Positions 36,108 through 64,000 of a stretch of DNA of 64,000 bases are shown piece by piece. Source of the DNA: Elephas maximus indicus (Eukaryota > Chordata > Mammalia > Proboscidea > Elephantidae); assembly GCF_024166365.1 (NCBI RefSeq), contig NC_064826.1:21290001-21354000 (forward strand), given 5' to 3'. The notes under the pieces are model-generated. The model did no database searches, had not been told where the DNA came from, and saw nothing but the letters and a program-made list of their open reading frames with translations. Each line of letters opens with the position of its first letter. Position 1 is the first letter of the stretch. Both the position numbers and the translations under genes were made by a program.

Positions 36108-36270
36108 AAACCCTGGTGGCGTAGTGTTTAAGAGCTACGGCTGCTAACTAAAAGGTCGGCAGTTCGAATCCAGCAGGTGCTCCTTGGAAACCCTAGGGGG
36201 CAATTCTACTCTGTCCTATAGGGTCGCGATGAGTTGGAACTCACTTGACGGCAATGGGTTTGGTTTTTTG
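36108..36270 (+). repeat. AfroSINE, little diverged
   Basis: GAAACCCTGGTGGCGTAGTG, GCAGTTCGAATCCAGCAGGT, GGGTCGCGATGAGTTGGAAC and the tail GGCAATGGGTTTGG. One of the best-preserved copies. Confidence 0.93.
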
Positions 36271-36772
36271 GTTTTGTATCTATACATCCTAATTAAACTA
36301 TTTTGTGACAAGACAGCTGAATACATAAAAGTGCAACATTTAAAGCAGAAAAAAGGCTTTGGGTGACTGATATTATTACTCAGGCTTCATTAGCAACCCA
36401 GTACAAACTTTACATTTTTCAGGCTACGAAGTGAAAAACCTTTCTGATAGGAAAAATGTTCTAGAAATTCAGGGACCAAAATCCTTTCGGATGATGAAAT
36501 ATAATACATAATTAATTACTATGGGAAGACTGCAAAATGAAGGGACAAGAGCTTTGGTTTCTAGTCGTAATTTTGCTGTGTGTGTGCAACATGCATGATG
36601 TCCTTGAAAATTTGGTGTCATTTTAGCTCAACCTCTCTTCAGTGCCAAATGTCTAAAAATAATTTTAAGCTCCTCGGTGAAAAGACCTATCTACTACGAT
36701 CACTCCAGCTGGAAGTAATCTCTAACTATCCCTCTAAACTTTTAAAAAACTTGTTTGTACCACTCCATAACA

Positions 36773-36981
36773 ATGACCCCAACCAAACCCACTGCCATTT
36801 AGTTGATTCCGATTCATAGCAACCCGATAGGACAGAGTAGAACTGCCCCATAGAGTTTCCCAGGCTGTGATCTTTATGGAAGCGCACTGCCACATTTTTC
36901 TTCCAAGGAATGGCTGGTGGGTTCACTCTGCCGACCTATTGGTTAGCACCCCAGCACTTTAATCACTGCACCACGAGGGCT
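36773..36981 (-). repeat. AfroSINE
   Basis: ATGACCCCAACCAAACCCAC to CTGCACCACGAGGGCTTC, long-middle subfamily (GTGATCTTTATGGAAGCG). Confidence 0.9.
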
Positions 36982-37086
36982 TCTTATAATGATTATAGGC
37001 TGCTTTAAGTAGTCTCCTTTGCTCCCTTATAGTTCTACATTTTTGGAAAGCAGAGATCTCAGCTAAGGTAAATTAATATCCCTCTG

Positions 37087-37236
37087 CAGCCCTGGTGGTG
37101 AAGTGGTTAAGAGCAAGGCTGCTAACCAAAAGGTCAGCAGTTCGAATCCACCAACTACTCCTTGGAAACCCTATGGGGCAGTTCTACTTGTCCTATGGGG
37201 TCACTAAGAGCTGGAATCAACTCGACAGCAACAGGT
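37087..37236 (+). repeat. AfroSINE
   Basis: GCCCTGGTGGTGAAGTGG to CTCGACAGCAACAGG. The SINE box A/B spacing is intact. Confidence 0.9.
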
Positions 37237-37807
37237 TTTTAACAGGACAGTCCCTAATACAGTGTCTTACACTTTTTAGAGACCAATATATTTTACTGGA
37301 TTGACTGAACAGTACTTGGCAGCAATGTGGTTCCTGCCTGCCTCTGCTCCCCACCCCCAATTCCTCTCACCGGATCTGGCTACCAGCCAGCAATAGGCAA
37401 AAGTGTTATTTCAGCTGTTTAGACTCTAAAACAAAAACTACAGCATCAACAACAACCATATTTAAGAGTTCACACAGAGAGGATCTAGGAAGCATCTTCA
37501 ATTCTGTCCAACACCCCTGGCACACCCACGTTACAGGAAATCTGTGTTAATGCCAACGTACTGATCTCCTAAAGTAGTGCAATGTATATAGAGTGCCATC
37601 AGTAGTTCTCTTGAAACACCCTTGGATGAACGGAGGCAAACGATGATTACCCTCAGAGTGATAAGGAGTTGGTTTCAAAGCTATTTAGTACCATCCATTC
37701 AGGCATTCGCAATACCTCTTCGTGACCTCATGCTTCTCCCCATCTCAGAGCCCCAGCTGTGATTCTCAGAAGAACCCTATTAGAGATCCCTGAATCCGTA
37801 AAACCTG

Positions 37808-37985
37808 AGATTGTTGTCACGTGCCTTCAAATCAATTTCGACTCATATCGACCCCACATGACAGAGCAGAACTGCCCCTACAGGGTTCTAGGCTGTAATT
37901 TTTATGAGAGCAGATAGCCAGGTCCTTCTCCAGAAGAGCCGCTGGGTGGATTCAAACCTTTCAGTTCGCAGCCTAGCGATTAATT
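37808..37985 (-). repeat. AfroSINE, head lost
   Basis: GATTGTTGTCACGTGCCTTC to about CAGCCTAGCGATTAATTCG. The promoter-proximal head on the right is degraded. Confidence 0.8.
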
Positions 37986-38689
37986 CGATAGGCCTGGGCA
38001 AACTCATCCTCTCCAGACACCAATACAATTCAAGGGTTGTCTGTGGACCCGCACTTGGTCTATATAGCATAAATTCTTCAGCAATGGTTATCGTCCAGTA
38101 GTTGATTAACAAAATCAGGTCAAACATGCATTTGTTTTGTGTCAAGTATGGCAAAGAATAATTTACCAGAGATTTCAAGGTCCTCCAGCTACAAGCTGAA
38201 TGAACTATTAGAACAAAAACAAATTAGGACCGACCTTTACTGTTTCTCGTTGATTTTGGGGTCCATGTTAGGAAATGAAGGCAATTCAATTCACAAAGAC
38301 ACTATTCTCCGACTTTAGACACACAGCATTCAGACCAAAGGCTCAAAGTTTTAGCAGGAGATCCAGGGTGCTTTCGCCTTGATGCAAATCACTTTAACCA
38401 TGCCCGCTGTAGAGAATTAAGTTTACTTCTGAACACAACCTGCCAAAAGTCAGAGCTAGGGTCTGGGGTTAAAAGCCACAAAAACAAAGTAAAAGGTTTT
38501 TTACCCAAATACAGTTTTAAAACAATTTTCTATTGCATGTTTTCTCTGCAGCCAAAACGTGAAAACTCAAAACGTTCGGCTTTTCTTTGAAATGATAGAG
38601 AAATTTCTTGGCATATCACATAGCGTCTTCATTCGTTCTTTTTTCTCTCGTTTCTACACCCTTAAAGTCGGCAATCACGACTTTCTTGG

Positions 38690-39620
38690 CAGATGCACCC
38701 TCCTCTGGAGATGTGGGCTTGGGGAGGGGCTGGCGGACGCAAGCAGGCCCCTGAGCGGGAGGTGCAGGGAGCTGTGTAGACTCACAGCACCCGAATGCCC
38801 TCCGACCTTCCCGAGGCAGACAAGAGTGACGCTCTAGTCCGAGGGACTCGGGGAGTGGCGGGGCCCAGGGGCGGAGGTCGAGGCCAGCCAGGCATAAAAC
38901 GGCCCTGCCGGACGCAAAGCCGGGAGCCGACGCTGGACAGGACCCGGCCCTCTGCCCAGAGCGCGCGGGAAGGCGAGGGCGGCCTCCAAACTGGGCTGCT
39001 CGCCCAGGGCCCGGCGCCCCTACGCTACCAGAAACACAAGCCCCGAAACGGGGACGCCCCGGCCCGCCAGGAGCGAGGCCCGGAGACACAAGGAAAGCTA
39101 AAACGGCCGCGGAGGCGGCGCAGGGGCTGAGCTCACCGTTCTCACCGCTCCCCGGCTCCCGCCGCCCCGCTGCAGTGGCCGCAGTTCACCCGCCGGCTCG
39201 GCTCACGCGCGCAAGCACAGCCCGACCGGAAGTGACTCCACGCCCCGCCCCCATCCGCCTCGCCGGCGGCCTCCCGGCTAATCAACAACAGACTCGCCGC
39301 TGACGCAGAGCTTCTCCGGGCAGCCATTGGTCGCACAATCGCGTAGCCGGGATTGGCTGGGAAGCGCCACGTCCCCGGGAGCGCGCCGGGCTGCGTGGAC
39401 GGGATTCCCGCCCAACTCTGGTCCCGGGGCCTGTAGGGTGGCAGGGCCTATCCGCTGCTCCGGTGGCGTGTGGGCGCGGTCGTCCAGCCGCCACGTCCCC
39501 ACTGACAGCGCCTGACTGGGCCTCCACGGGGCTTCTCGGATTACCGTCTCGTTATCTGCCTGCTCGAAGCACTCAAGGCGCTAGTCGTCCGATCGCATCA
39601 GCCCCCAACCGTCTCGAAGA
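38690..39620 (-). promoter_or_regulatory. CALU: CpG island and CALU promoter
   Basis: The only long CpG-dense stretch in the window. Towards its CALU-upstream side are an ETS-type CCGGAAGTGA at 39227-39236, a GC box CGCCCCGCCC at about 39241, and two minus-strand CCAAT boxes (ATTGG on plus at about 39326 and 39351). No TATA box is apparent, fitting a broadly expressed housekeeping-type gene. ORFs across the island are a product of GC content. Confidence 0.75.
39137..39235 (-). other. CALU: CALU exon 1 (non-coding), approximate 5' end
   Basis: Inside the CpG island a minus-strand donor reads AACG|GTGAGC at 39137/39136, with a second possible donor GTGAGA at 39145. Exon 2 begins with 11 nt of 5' UTR, so a non-coding first exon is required and this is the only CpG-rich candidate upstream. 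The transcription start is inferred from the GGAAGT and GC-box cluster, not seen. Confidence 0.5.
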
Positions 39621-39884
39621 TCCCAGTTTCTCTTTTTCCAGCACTACTGGTTCTAGTCTCTTTCCGCTTTATCCCTACCGCTCTCCCTCTCATATCTCGC
39701 GCTCTGGCCACCATCATCTCGCGTTCCGTAACAGCCTGCTCGGTCATGTGTCGCTGGTCTTTATCCATCAAGCCGCTTCCTTCGCTTAAATAAGTGCGTT
39801 TTCCCGGTTCTCTGCCTTAAGAAATCCAGCAGCATACAACGTGTTCGGATGGTAGCTTCAGAAAGCTTTCCTGATCCACTTTAA

Positions 39885-40045
39885 AACAAAACAAACAAAA
39901 CCGTGCCCATGGAGCTGATTTTGACTCATAGAACCCGGTCGGACAGAGTAGAACTGCCTCACAGGGTTTCCAAGGCCCTTTGTAGCGGCTGATGGGTTAG
40001 AACCCCCGACCTTTTAGCTAGTAGCTGATGCTTTAACTACAGGTA
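39885..40045 (-). repeat. AfroSINE beside the CpG island
   Basis: CAAACAAAACCGTGCCCATG to GATGCTTTAACTACAGG, about 260 bases upstream of the island. Moderately diverged. Confidence 0.85.
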
Positions 40046-40149
40046 TCCTTTCTTGACACCCAAGGGATAATAGAGTGGGTTTGGTTTTGGGGGGTTTTAT
40101 TTGCCGCCATACCACTTTGTATTTCTATCTTCAGTTAAAAAACAAAAAA

Positions 40150-40260
40150 AAACCCATTGCTATCCAGTGGATCCTGACTCATAGCGACCCTACAGGACAG
40201 AGTAGAACTGGGGGGGTTCCAGAGAGAAGCTGGACGAACTGCGTGCCACCAGGGCTCCTA
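40150..40260 (-). repeat. AfroSINE with internal deletion
   Basis: ACCCATTGCTATCCAGTGGA to GTGCCACCAGGGCTCC, but the middle between the Lys-type and head segments is reduced to GGGGGGGTTCCAGAGAGAAG. Confidence 0.85.
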
Positions 40261-42060
40261 TTTTCAGTGCACCTTGCCAAATTTTGTTATAAACACTGCT
40301 TATACATTCGTCTCCCTCTAGACTAAGTTCCGGAATGGAGATCTACTTTATTCGTCTTTGTATCCATGGCTCTGAGCTTACTGCCCAGTTCAAGGTAAAT
40401 GCTCAATAATGTCAAGTGAACTGAGTGGGTGGAACCCAGAAGGTTGCATGCCCCTAATTAAAGAGAAACACTGGAAATTATTCACTTATTCGTTCATTTT
40501 CATTTCATGAAATGAAAACAAATAGTTATAATGAGGTAATATTCACAACACAAATGAAATATAAATCTGTGTTCTTAGCACATAAAGCACAGAGTTTAAA
40601 TTTCAGTTGAGGAGACAAGTTGTATGCTTATGAAAGAATTAAATACAAAGCAAGTTAGTTCACGTAAAAAAAAAAAAGTTTACTTTTGAGTGCCAAGATG
40701 AGAGGTTGACAACTAATGCTACAGGAATTCATACAAAGGAGTGACTGTAAACCTCAGTGGTAGCCAGACAGGGCTTGGGGCTTCATAAGAAGATGTGACT
40801 CAGGCTGGACTAAGAAAATCCCAAATGGAATGTGCAGAAAGAGGAATAATAGGAACAAGGGCAAGCAGGGGGCAGGTGGTAAGTAAATTCTCAGGTGGGA
40901 TAGGGCATGAGGGAGGTGAGAGAAAGGGTCTGGGAAGGGAAAGCACAGGAGGTAGGTCTCCATAGGGAATGGACAATCACTCTAAGGAGCCTGAACTGAA
41001 GGCAGGGGGAATCCTGGATCTTCCTCTGAAGGTTTCTAAGCTCGTGTCTATGTGGGAGGTGGGATGAGATTGAAAGTGGTTCTTTCAGGCAGGCACATCT
41101 CCTAATAGGGATTAACTGTAGGAACAGGCTGTTTCAGGAAGTATTATTTCAACAAATGTCTTCTTGAAGTCAGGCGCTGTGCTAGGTGTTGTTGAACTCA
41201 CAATGAAGAGGACGTGGTCTCTGCCCTCAAGGAACTGCAGCCTAGTGGGAGGGCCACTCATCCTGGAAGGATCCTGATAGAGGCTGGATGAGGAAATAGG
41301 ATTTTGTCAGAGATGGGGCCCTCCAACCCTGAGATTCTGTGTGGATAAGGGCCTGACTCCGGCAGGGCAAGGGACGTGCAAATAAACAGTTGTATGCAAG
41401 ATGATTTTTAAAAGTGAAAATAAGTCCTGGACTTAGTGACTGCTTGGATGAAGAAATGAAGAGAGAGCACTCGAAAACTAAAAGTTTTAATCCTGGGATA
41501 CTGGGAGAATGAGCCGGATGATTGGAAGATGAGGGAAATGATGAGTTAAGACTAGGGTGATGGCAGAGCATCTACAGAGAAAGAGCCAATAGGCTGGAGG
41601 GTATTCTGGAACTTAGGAGGGGGGTCATTGGTCAGGGGGCAGCTGATGGAACCCTGAGATCAGATGAGCATTCTGAGAAGAGAAAATCAGATTAGGCTTC
41701 ATAGGAGCCCCAGAGTTAGAAGGCAGGCGGAGGGGGAACAGGACTTGAGGGGTGACACACATAAGAAATACCACCATTGGGCTGCACCCAAGGCTTACCT
41801 GGCCCTGGCTTCTGTCTCTGAGGGAAGCACGAAGGGACTGTTGGTGGCAGGTATGACGGTGGCAGTCTCAAAAGGCTGATGTTCTTCTTCAAGTGTCCCA
41901 ACTCTGCTCATATGGTGCTACTGAACATTCACGCCACAAATGAGTGCGTTGCGCATTTCCTATGTGCCAGAAATTTCTAGGCACTGAGGATACAGCAGTG
42001 AACAAAATGGATAAAACTGTCTCGTGGTGCTTGTATTCTGGTTGTAGGGATAGCAGAGAC
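40261..42060. other. Intergenic, ancient repeats, no gene
   Basis: L2/MIR-type phrases occur at 41161-41250 (GGCGCTGTGCTAGGTGTTG) and 41945-42030 (ATTTCTAGGCACTGAGGATA). The rest is undiagnosed. ORFs up to 109 aa have no recognisable content. Confidence 0.45.
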
Positions 42061-42910
42061 AGCCAATAAAGAAGATAAAACATTAAAATATATTGCTGAG
42101 TGGAATAAACCAGTCTGAAAAAGGTACGTATTGTATGATTTCAACTGTATGACATTTTGGAAAAGGCAAAACTGTAGCGTGAAAAGATCAATGGTTTCCA
42201 AACAATAGTCTAATTTAACTAATGAAAAATGTCTATCGTGAGCATTATCCTCTTTCAAGATCTATCTGTATGGAATCAAAGTGACAACAGCAACTTGAAA
42301 GATCAGATAGGAATCTTAGGGAGCAGTGAGTTTACGTTAATGAGGGAGGAACAACTCAGAAAGGGAGGGTGAAAGGTTGTACAGCTCGAAGATTGTCACT
42401 GAATTTTATATGTAGAAACAGTTGAATTGGTGTATGTTTTGCTTACTATGTTCTTAACAAAAAAAAAAAAAAACAATGTTTTCCAGGGGCTTGTGGTGGG
42501 GAGGGATGAACAGGTGGAGCATAGGGGATTTTTAGGGCAGTGAGACAATTCTCATAGTCTCATTCGATTCCGACTCATAGCGACCCTATGAGTCAGAGTC
42601 GACTCGACGGCACTGGGTTTGGGAGACAATTCTGCATGTTACTGTGACAGCGAGTATTACGCCTTTGTGAAAACTCATAGAACCACACAACACAAAATAA
42701 ACCCTAATGTAAGCTACAAACTTTAGTTAATGATAATGTATCCCTATCTATTCATCAGTTGTAACAAATGTACCGCAGGAATGCAGGATGTTAAGAGGAG
42801 AAGCTCTGCAGGAGGAGGGGATATTTGGGAACACTTATCCTTTCTGTATAATTTTTCTCTAAATCTAAAACTGCTCTAAACATAAAGTCTATTATAAAAA
42901 AGCAAAATAT
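42061..42910 (+). repeat. Old L1 3' region interrupted by an AfroSINE fragment
   Basis: From TATTGCTGAGTGGAATAAAC through TTAGTTAATGATAATGTATC to TAAACATAAAGTCTATTATA. This is a degraded L1-type 3' end in sense orientation, split at 42553-42624 by a short AfroSINE. Confidence 0.65.
42553..42624. repeat. Short AfroSINE with inverted 5' part and an 11-base TSD
   Basis: Left part (about 42558-42586) reads the minus strand (ATTCCGACTCATAGCGACCC). Right part reads the plus strand (GAGTCGACTCGACGGCAC). GAGACAATTCT flanks the insert on both sides. Looks like a twin-primed insertion. Confidence 0.75.
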
Positions 42911-43504
42911 ATAGAATGAGAAGTGGTTATAGGTGCAAAGGGGTGAAATAAGGCAAGGAAAGAGAGCAGGGAGTGTCGGGAATTCAACAGCGGTGTTGAC
43001 ATTTTGAGAAAGAGTGGCCGGGGAAGGCTCATGAAGAAGGCGACACGTGCATGAACATCTGAAGATGGTGAATAACATTTCAGGAAAAGGGAACAGGAAG
43101 GGCAAAGGCCTGAGCTGGGCGCCTGCTTGGGGTGCTTGAGGAACAGCAGGAAGCCAGGTGGCTGGAGTGCAGTAACGGAGAAGAGTAGAGGACATGAGGT
43201 CAGGGAGGTAGTATCAGGGGAAGATACTGGTATCAGTGGAGTGCCTTTAGGCCATTTTAAGAATTTTGGATTTTACTATGAGTGAGATGGTATGAGGGAG
43301 ACTTACCTTTTTCTTCTTCCTCCGGGACACACAGCTAGACTACATTTCCCAGCCTCCCTTGCAGTTAGGTGTGGCCATGTGACTGAGCTCTGGCCAAAGG
43401 AAGGAGGGCAGAACAAATACTGCTTCCAGCCTTGGCCATATGAGATGCCACACACAATTTTCCAAGCTCTTTCCTTTTTTGTGGCAACCTGGAAGCCATG
43501 TATT

Positions 43505-43685
43505 TTAGTTATCTAGTGCTGCTATAACAGAAATATTGCAAGTGGATGGTTTTAACAAACAGAAGTTTATTCTCTCACAGTTTAGGAGGTTAGAAGTCCA
43601 AATTCAGGGCGCCAGCTCTAGGGGAAGGCTCTCTCTCTGTCAGTTCTGGGGGAAGGTCCTTGTTATCAATCTTTCCCTGGTCTAG
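43505..43685 (+). repeat. MaLR/LTR-like repeat, left part
   Basis: AGTTATCTAGTGCTGCTATA, AACAGAAGTTTATTCTCTCA and GGTTAGAAGTCCAAATTCA, the same family as 62308-62775. Broken on the right by AfroSINEs. Confidence 0.55.
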
Positions 43686-43838
43686 GAGCAGTGGTTAACA
43701 CCTTGGCTGCAAACCAAAAAGTTGGCAGTTCAAATCCACTAGCCCCTCGTTGGAAACCCTATGGGGCAGTTCTATTCTGTCCTTTAGGGTCGCTGTGAGT
43801 GGGAATCAACTCAGTGGCAATGGGTTTGGTTTTTTGTT
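43685..43838 (+). repeat. AfroSINE, head partly lost, first of a tandem cluster
   Basis: AGCAGTGGTTAACACC to TCAGTGGCAATGGGTTTGG. It sits directly in the LTR-like repeat. Confidence 0.85.
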
Positions 43839-43859
43839 TTATTTTAAGCAAGGTATGGG

Positions 43860-44095
43860 GGGAGCCCTGGTAGCACAGTGGTTAAAGCACTCAGAGGTGG
43901 AATGACTCGACGACAGTTTTTTTTTTAGCAAGGTATGGTGGAGCTGTGTTAGAATCCAACAGCTGCTCCATGGGAGAAGGCTTTGGCTTCTGTGAAGATT
44001 ATAGCCTTGAAAACCCTGTGGGGCAGTTCTGCTCGGTCCTATAGGGTCACTATGAGTTGAAATTGACTTGACAGTGATAGGTTTTCTTTTTTTGG
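43860..44095 (+). repeat. AfroSINE composite, second of the cluster
   Basis: A head GGAGCCCTGGTAGCACAGTG joins early to a tail-like GACTCGACGACAG plus T-run, then a second AfroSINE body (GAATCCAACAGCTGCTCC) follows to TTGACTTGACAGTGATAGG. Reads as a deleted copy followed by a 5'-truncated copy. Confidence 0.75.
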
Positions 44096-44104
44096 GAACA
44101 AGCT

Positions 44105-44312
44105 AGGAGCCCTGGTGGTACAGTGGTTAAGTGGCTGGCTGCTAACAGAAAGGTCAGCAGTTTGAACTCACCAGCTGCTCCATGGGAGAAAGATTGGCCT
44201 TATGCTTCCATAAAGATTACAGGCTAGGAAACCCTATGAGGCAGTTCCACCATGTCCTATAGGGTCATTATAAGTTGGAATCTACTAGACAGCAGTGGGT
44301 TTGGTTTGGTTT
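44105..44312 (+). repeat. AfroSINE, third of the cluster
   Basis: GGAGCCCTGGTGGTACAGTG to CAGCAGTGGGTTTGGTTTGG. Full length, long-middle subfamily. Confidence 0.92.
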
Positions 44313-46028
44313 TTTAACAAGCTACGTCAACATTTCAAGTGGGTGTTCCACATGAAAGAGATTGAGCCAAGTATTTGTAGGCTGAGATGGGAGCAAACTG
44401 AAAATTTGAACCCAAAAGAGAAATTCACCTCACTTCACACGATTTTTCTTACTACCTCCCATGGGAATTTCTCCTCATCCTCAAACCCAAGCTCCCATTT
44501 GGAAAACTAGTGCTGGGCTACCAAGTCCAACTGAGCGAACAGGTTAAGGAAGAAGATACAAACTTGAATTAGAAGAGTGGGACTAATGAGAAAAACTGGC
44601 AAAAAAAAGACATTTAAACGGAAGCCCCTGGCTGTAATTATTTCAGGCCTCTCCCCTTTGTCCAGAGTGGTTTGGGCAGAGAAGAAAAACAGAAACAAAT
44701 TTTTTTTGTTTGTTTTATGGCCTTACTTTCAAGTTTTAAATTAGATAAATAGAAGCTTGGTGAGGCATTGTTCAGCAGTGGTTTTCTTCTGTTGGCCTCT
44801 TGATCTCTTCTCCCAAGTCTCTTCTGTTTCTTCTTTTCCACTTTTCTTTTCATCTTGTCTCTGACATCCTCCCTCCACCTTCTACTTCACCTCCATGTTG
44901 TTCTCTGTTGTCCTGACTTCCTTTCTTTCCCTTTTCCATCTCTCTTGGTCCCAGCCATTCTGAGCTCACATCTTCCTGTGCCTACCCTGGCGGTGGAACG
45001 GAGGTGGGGTGTGATGATGTGTGGTGTGAGGACGTGCAGTTACATGCAGCTGGAATAATGTTTCCCATCTGGGAGCATGCTTCTAGATGGTTCTCCAAGG
45101 AAAGGCTATGAGATGAGTCTGGTCTAGTTGCAGCTTTCTCTCCTCCATCTGGAGAGAATCCCTCAGAAAGCCGAAGGCTGTAGAGTGATGTGGCCAGGGC
45201 TACATAAATTCTCCCCAGTGTGAAAGGGTGGCTCAGATAGAATTTCCTGTGGGTGAAGGGAGAAAAATATTCAATAGGACACAAATTACCTAAAAACCTC
45301 TTCTGTGGACACACAGATACTTAGGAAATTTTTAAAAATTGTCCACTATTAAGAACAGGTATCTTACAAGAGTGAGTGGTTTATTAATAATATTTACTTT
45401 AGAAAACTTAACACACTCCTGCTCTCTTTAGTATGGAGCATAATTCTACCCTGACACACATGGGGTTGCCATGAGTTGGAATAGACTGGAGGGCAACTGG
45501 TGGTGACCTTCTTTAGGGATCTGTCTATGGTCAGGCAGGCACGTAGGAAGTATTTAAAGATGTATTAAATGGCTGGCTGGCTGAGTCTTGGGACACGGGA
45601 ATCTAAGGGCTTGGGCCCCAGGGATGTTTGACCCACCTCAGCTCTCCTAGGTTGATTCCTTCCCACTCTCTGTCCCAGCAGTTGAGAAGGCTGTCCAAGA
45701 GCTCAAGGAAAGGGACAGGGAGATCCATCTCCCCACCTCCTGGGAAAGGAGCTCGGGAACTCCTGGAAGAGCCCTCTGACACCTCCCAACACAGAAGGGA
45801 GAAAGCAGCTGTAGCTACAACAGCATCACCTTAGTCTCTACCCCTTTAGAGGCTCTTGCAGGAACTCCCAGGAGGCTCTGGGGGTACCACACGTCAGGGT
45901 TTCACTCAGCCCAGTTGGAGACAGAGAAGAATAAGGCATGAAAAAAGAGGGCTGGGGTGGCTGTGGCTGGCACCGCCTGCATTGTCCAGGAGTCAGATTC
46001 CCCGAGTCAACCCTAGGACCCAGGGACC
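44313..46028. other. Spacer before the GARIN1B terminal exon
   Basis: No gene recognised. A 3' AfroSINE end lies at 45428-45508 (GGTTGCCATGAGTTGGAATA). The nearest minus-strand poly(A) signal for GARIN1B is at 45380-45385, so 45380-46028 may be its 3' UTR, but this is not firm. Confidence 0.4.
45428..45508 (+). repeat. AfroSINE 3' end
   Basis: TATGGAGCATAATTCTACCC to GACTGGAGGGCAACTGGTGG. 5' truncated. Confidence 0.8.

Positions 46029-64000
<17,972 letters not shown>

Larger units (their letters stand above)
26322..39136 (-). other. CALU: CALU intron 1, repeat-filled
   Basis: A 12.8 kb intron between the non-coding exon and the signal-peptide exon. It holds the RTE LINE, the transduced L1 and over ten AfroSINEs. 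Stretches such as 32630-33470 and 34130-34880 look unique and non-coding. No gene of its own seen. Confidence 0.7.

Noticed and set aside
36108-36270. tRNA-like boxes A and B in many short repeats, which could be read as tRNA genes
   Set aside because: They are the tRNA-derived heads of AfroSINEs; no cloverleaf with intact acceptor stem and discriminator is present.
38616-39130. 157-aa minus ORF and 111-aa plus ORF in the CpG island
   Set aside because: High GC content removes stop codons by chance; both overlap each other and the CALU promoter, with no recognisable protein features.

Overview
The window is mammalian, almost certainly afrotherian nuclear DNA. It has long introns, GT-AG splice sites, a CpG-island promoter and about 35 copies of AfroSINE, the tRNA-derived SINE confined to Afrotheria. 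It also carries an RTE-type LINE and several L1 3' ends of the kind found alongside AfroSINE. Elephant is the best fit: the short-wave opsin has Ser at site 86 and Val at site 116, as I recall for the elephant pigment. Another paenungulate is not excluded.

The gene order is OPN1SW (+), CALU (-), GARIN1B/FAM71F1 (-). This is the human 7q32 block read in reverse. Positions 1-5160 are the gap upstream of OPN1SW, with no supportable gene and a nested L1/AfroSINE patch at 2.1-4.3 kb. OPN1SW is intact in five coding exons (5314-8690, 350 aa) with a compact photoreceptor-type promoter and an almost leaderless mRNA. It converges tail to tail with CALU across about 1 kb.

CALU runs on the minus strand from a CpG-island promoter at about 39.2 kb to a poly(A) signal at 9763-9768. 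It has one non-coding first exon, six coding exons per transcript and a 2.3 kb 3' UTR ending in a 315-aa HDEF-terminated EF-hand protein. Coding exon 3 is present as two homologous 194-nt exons separated by a 72-nt intron, the architecture of mutually exclusive splicing. CALU introns 1 and 2 hold most of the mobile elements, including a 1 kb antisense RTE LINE and a 5'-truncated L1 with a 3'-transduction signature.

From 39.3 to 46.0 kb no gene is supported; the interval is repeats and degenerate sequence. From 46029 to the right edge, seven phase-compatible minus-strand exons encode GARIN1B, a testis-type RAB2-interacting Golgi protein of the FAM71 family. Its 5' end lies at or beyond the edge. 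Its introns contain a stack of three L1 3' ends, a (CCAT)n microsatellite, an old L1 and a MER20 split by an AfroSINE.

The three genes do not form one pathway: photoreceptor pigment, secretory-pathway calcium-binding chaperone and spermatid Golgi factor. No previously undescribed system was found. The most informative points are the opsin tuning residues, the splice architecture of the CALU exon pair, the L1 3' transduction and the nested retroposon histories.
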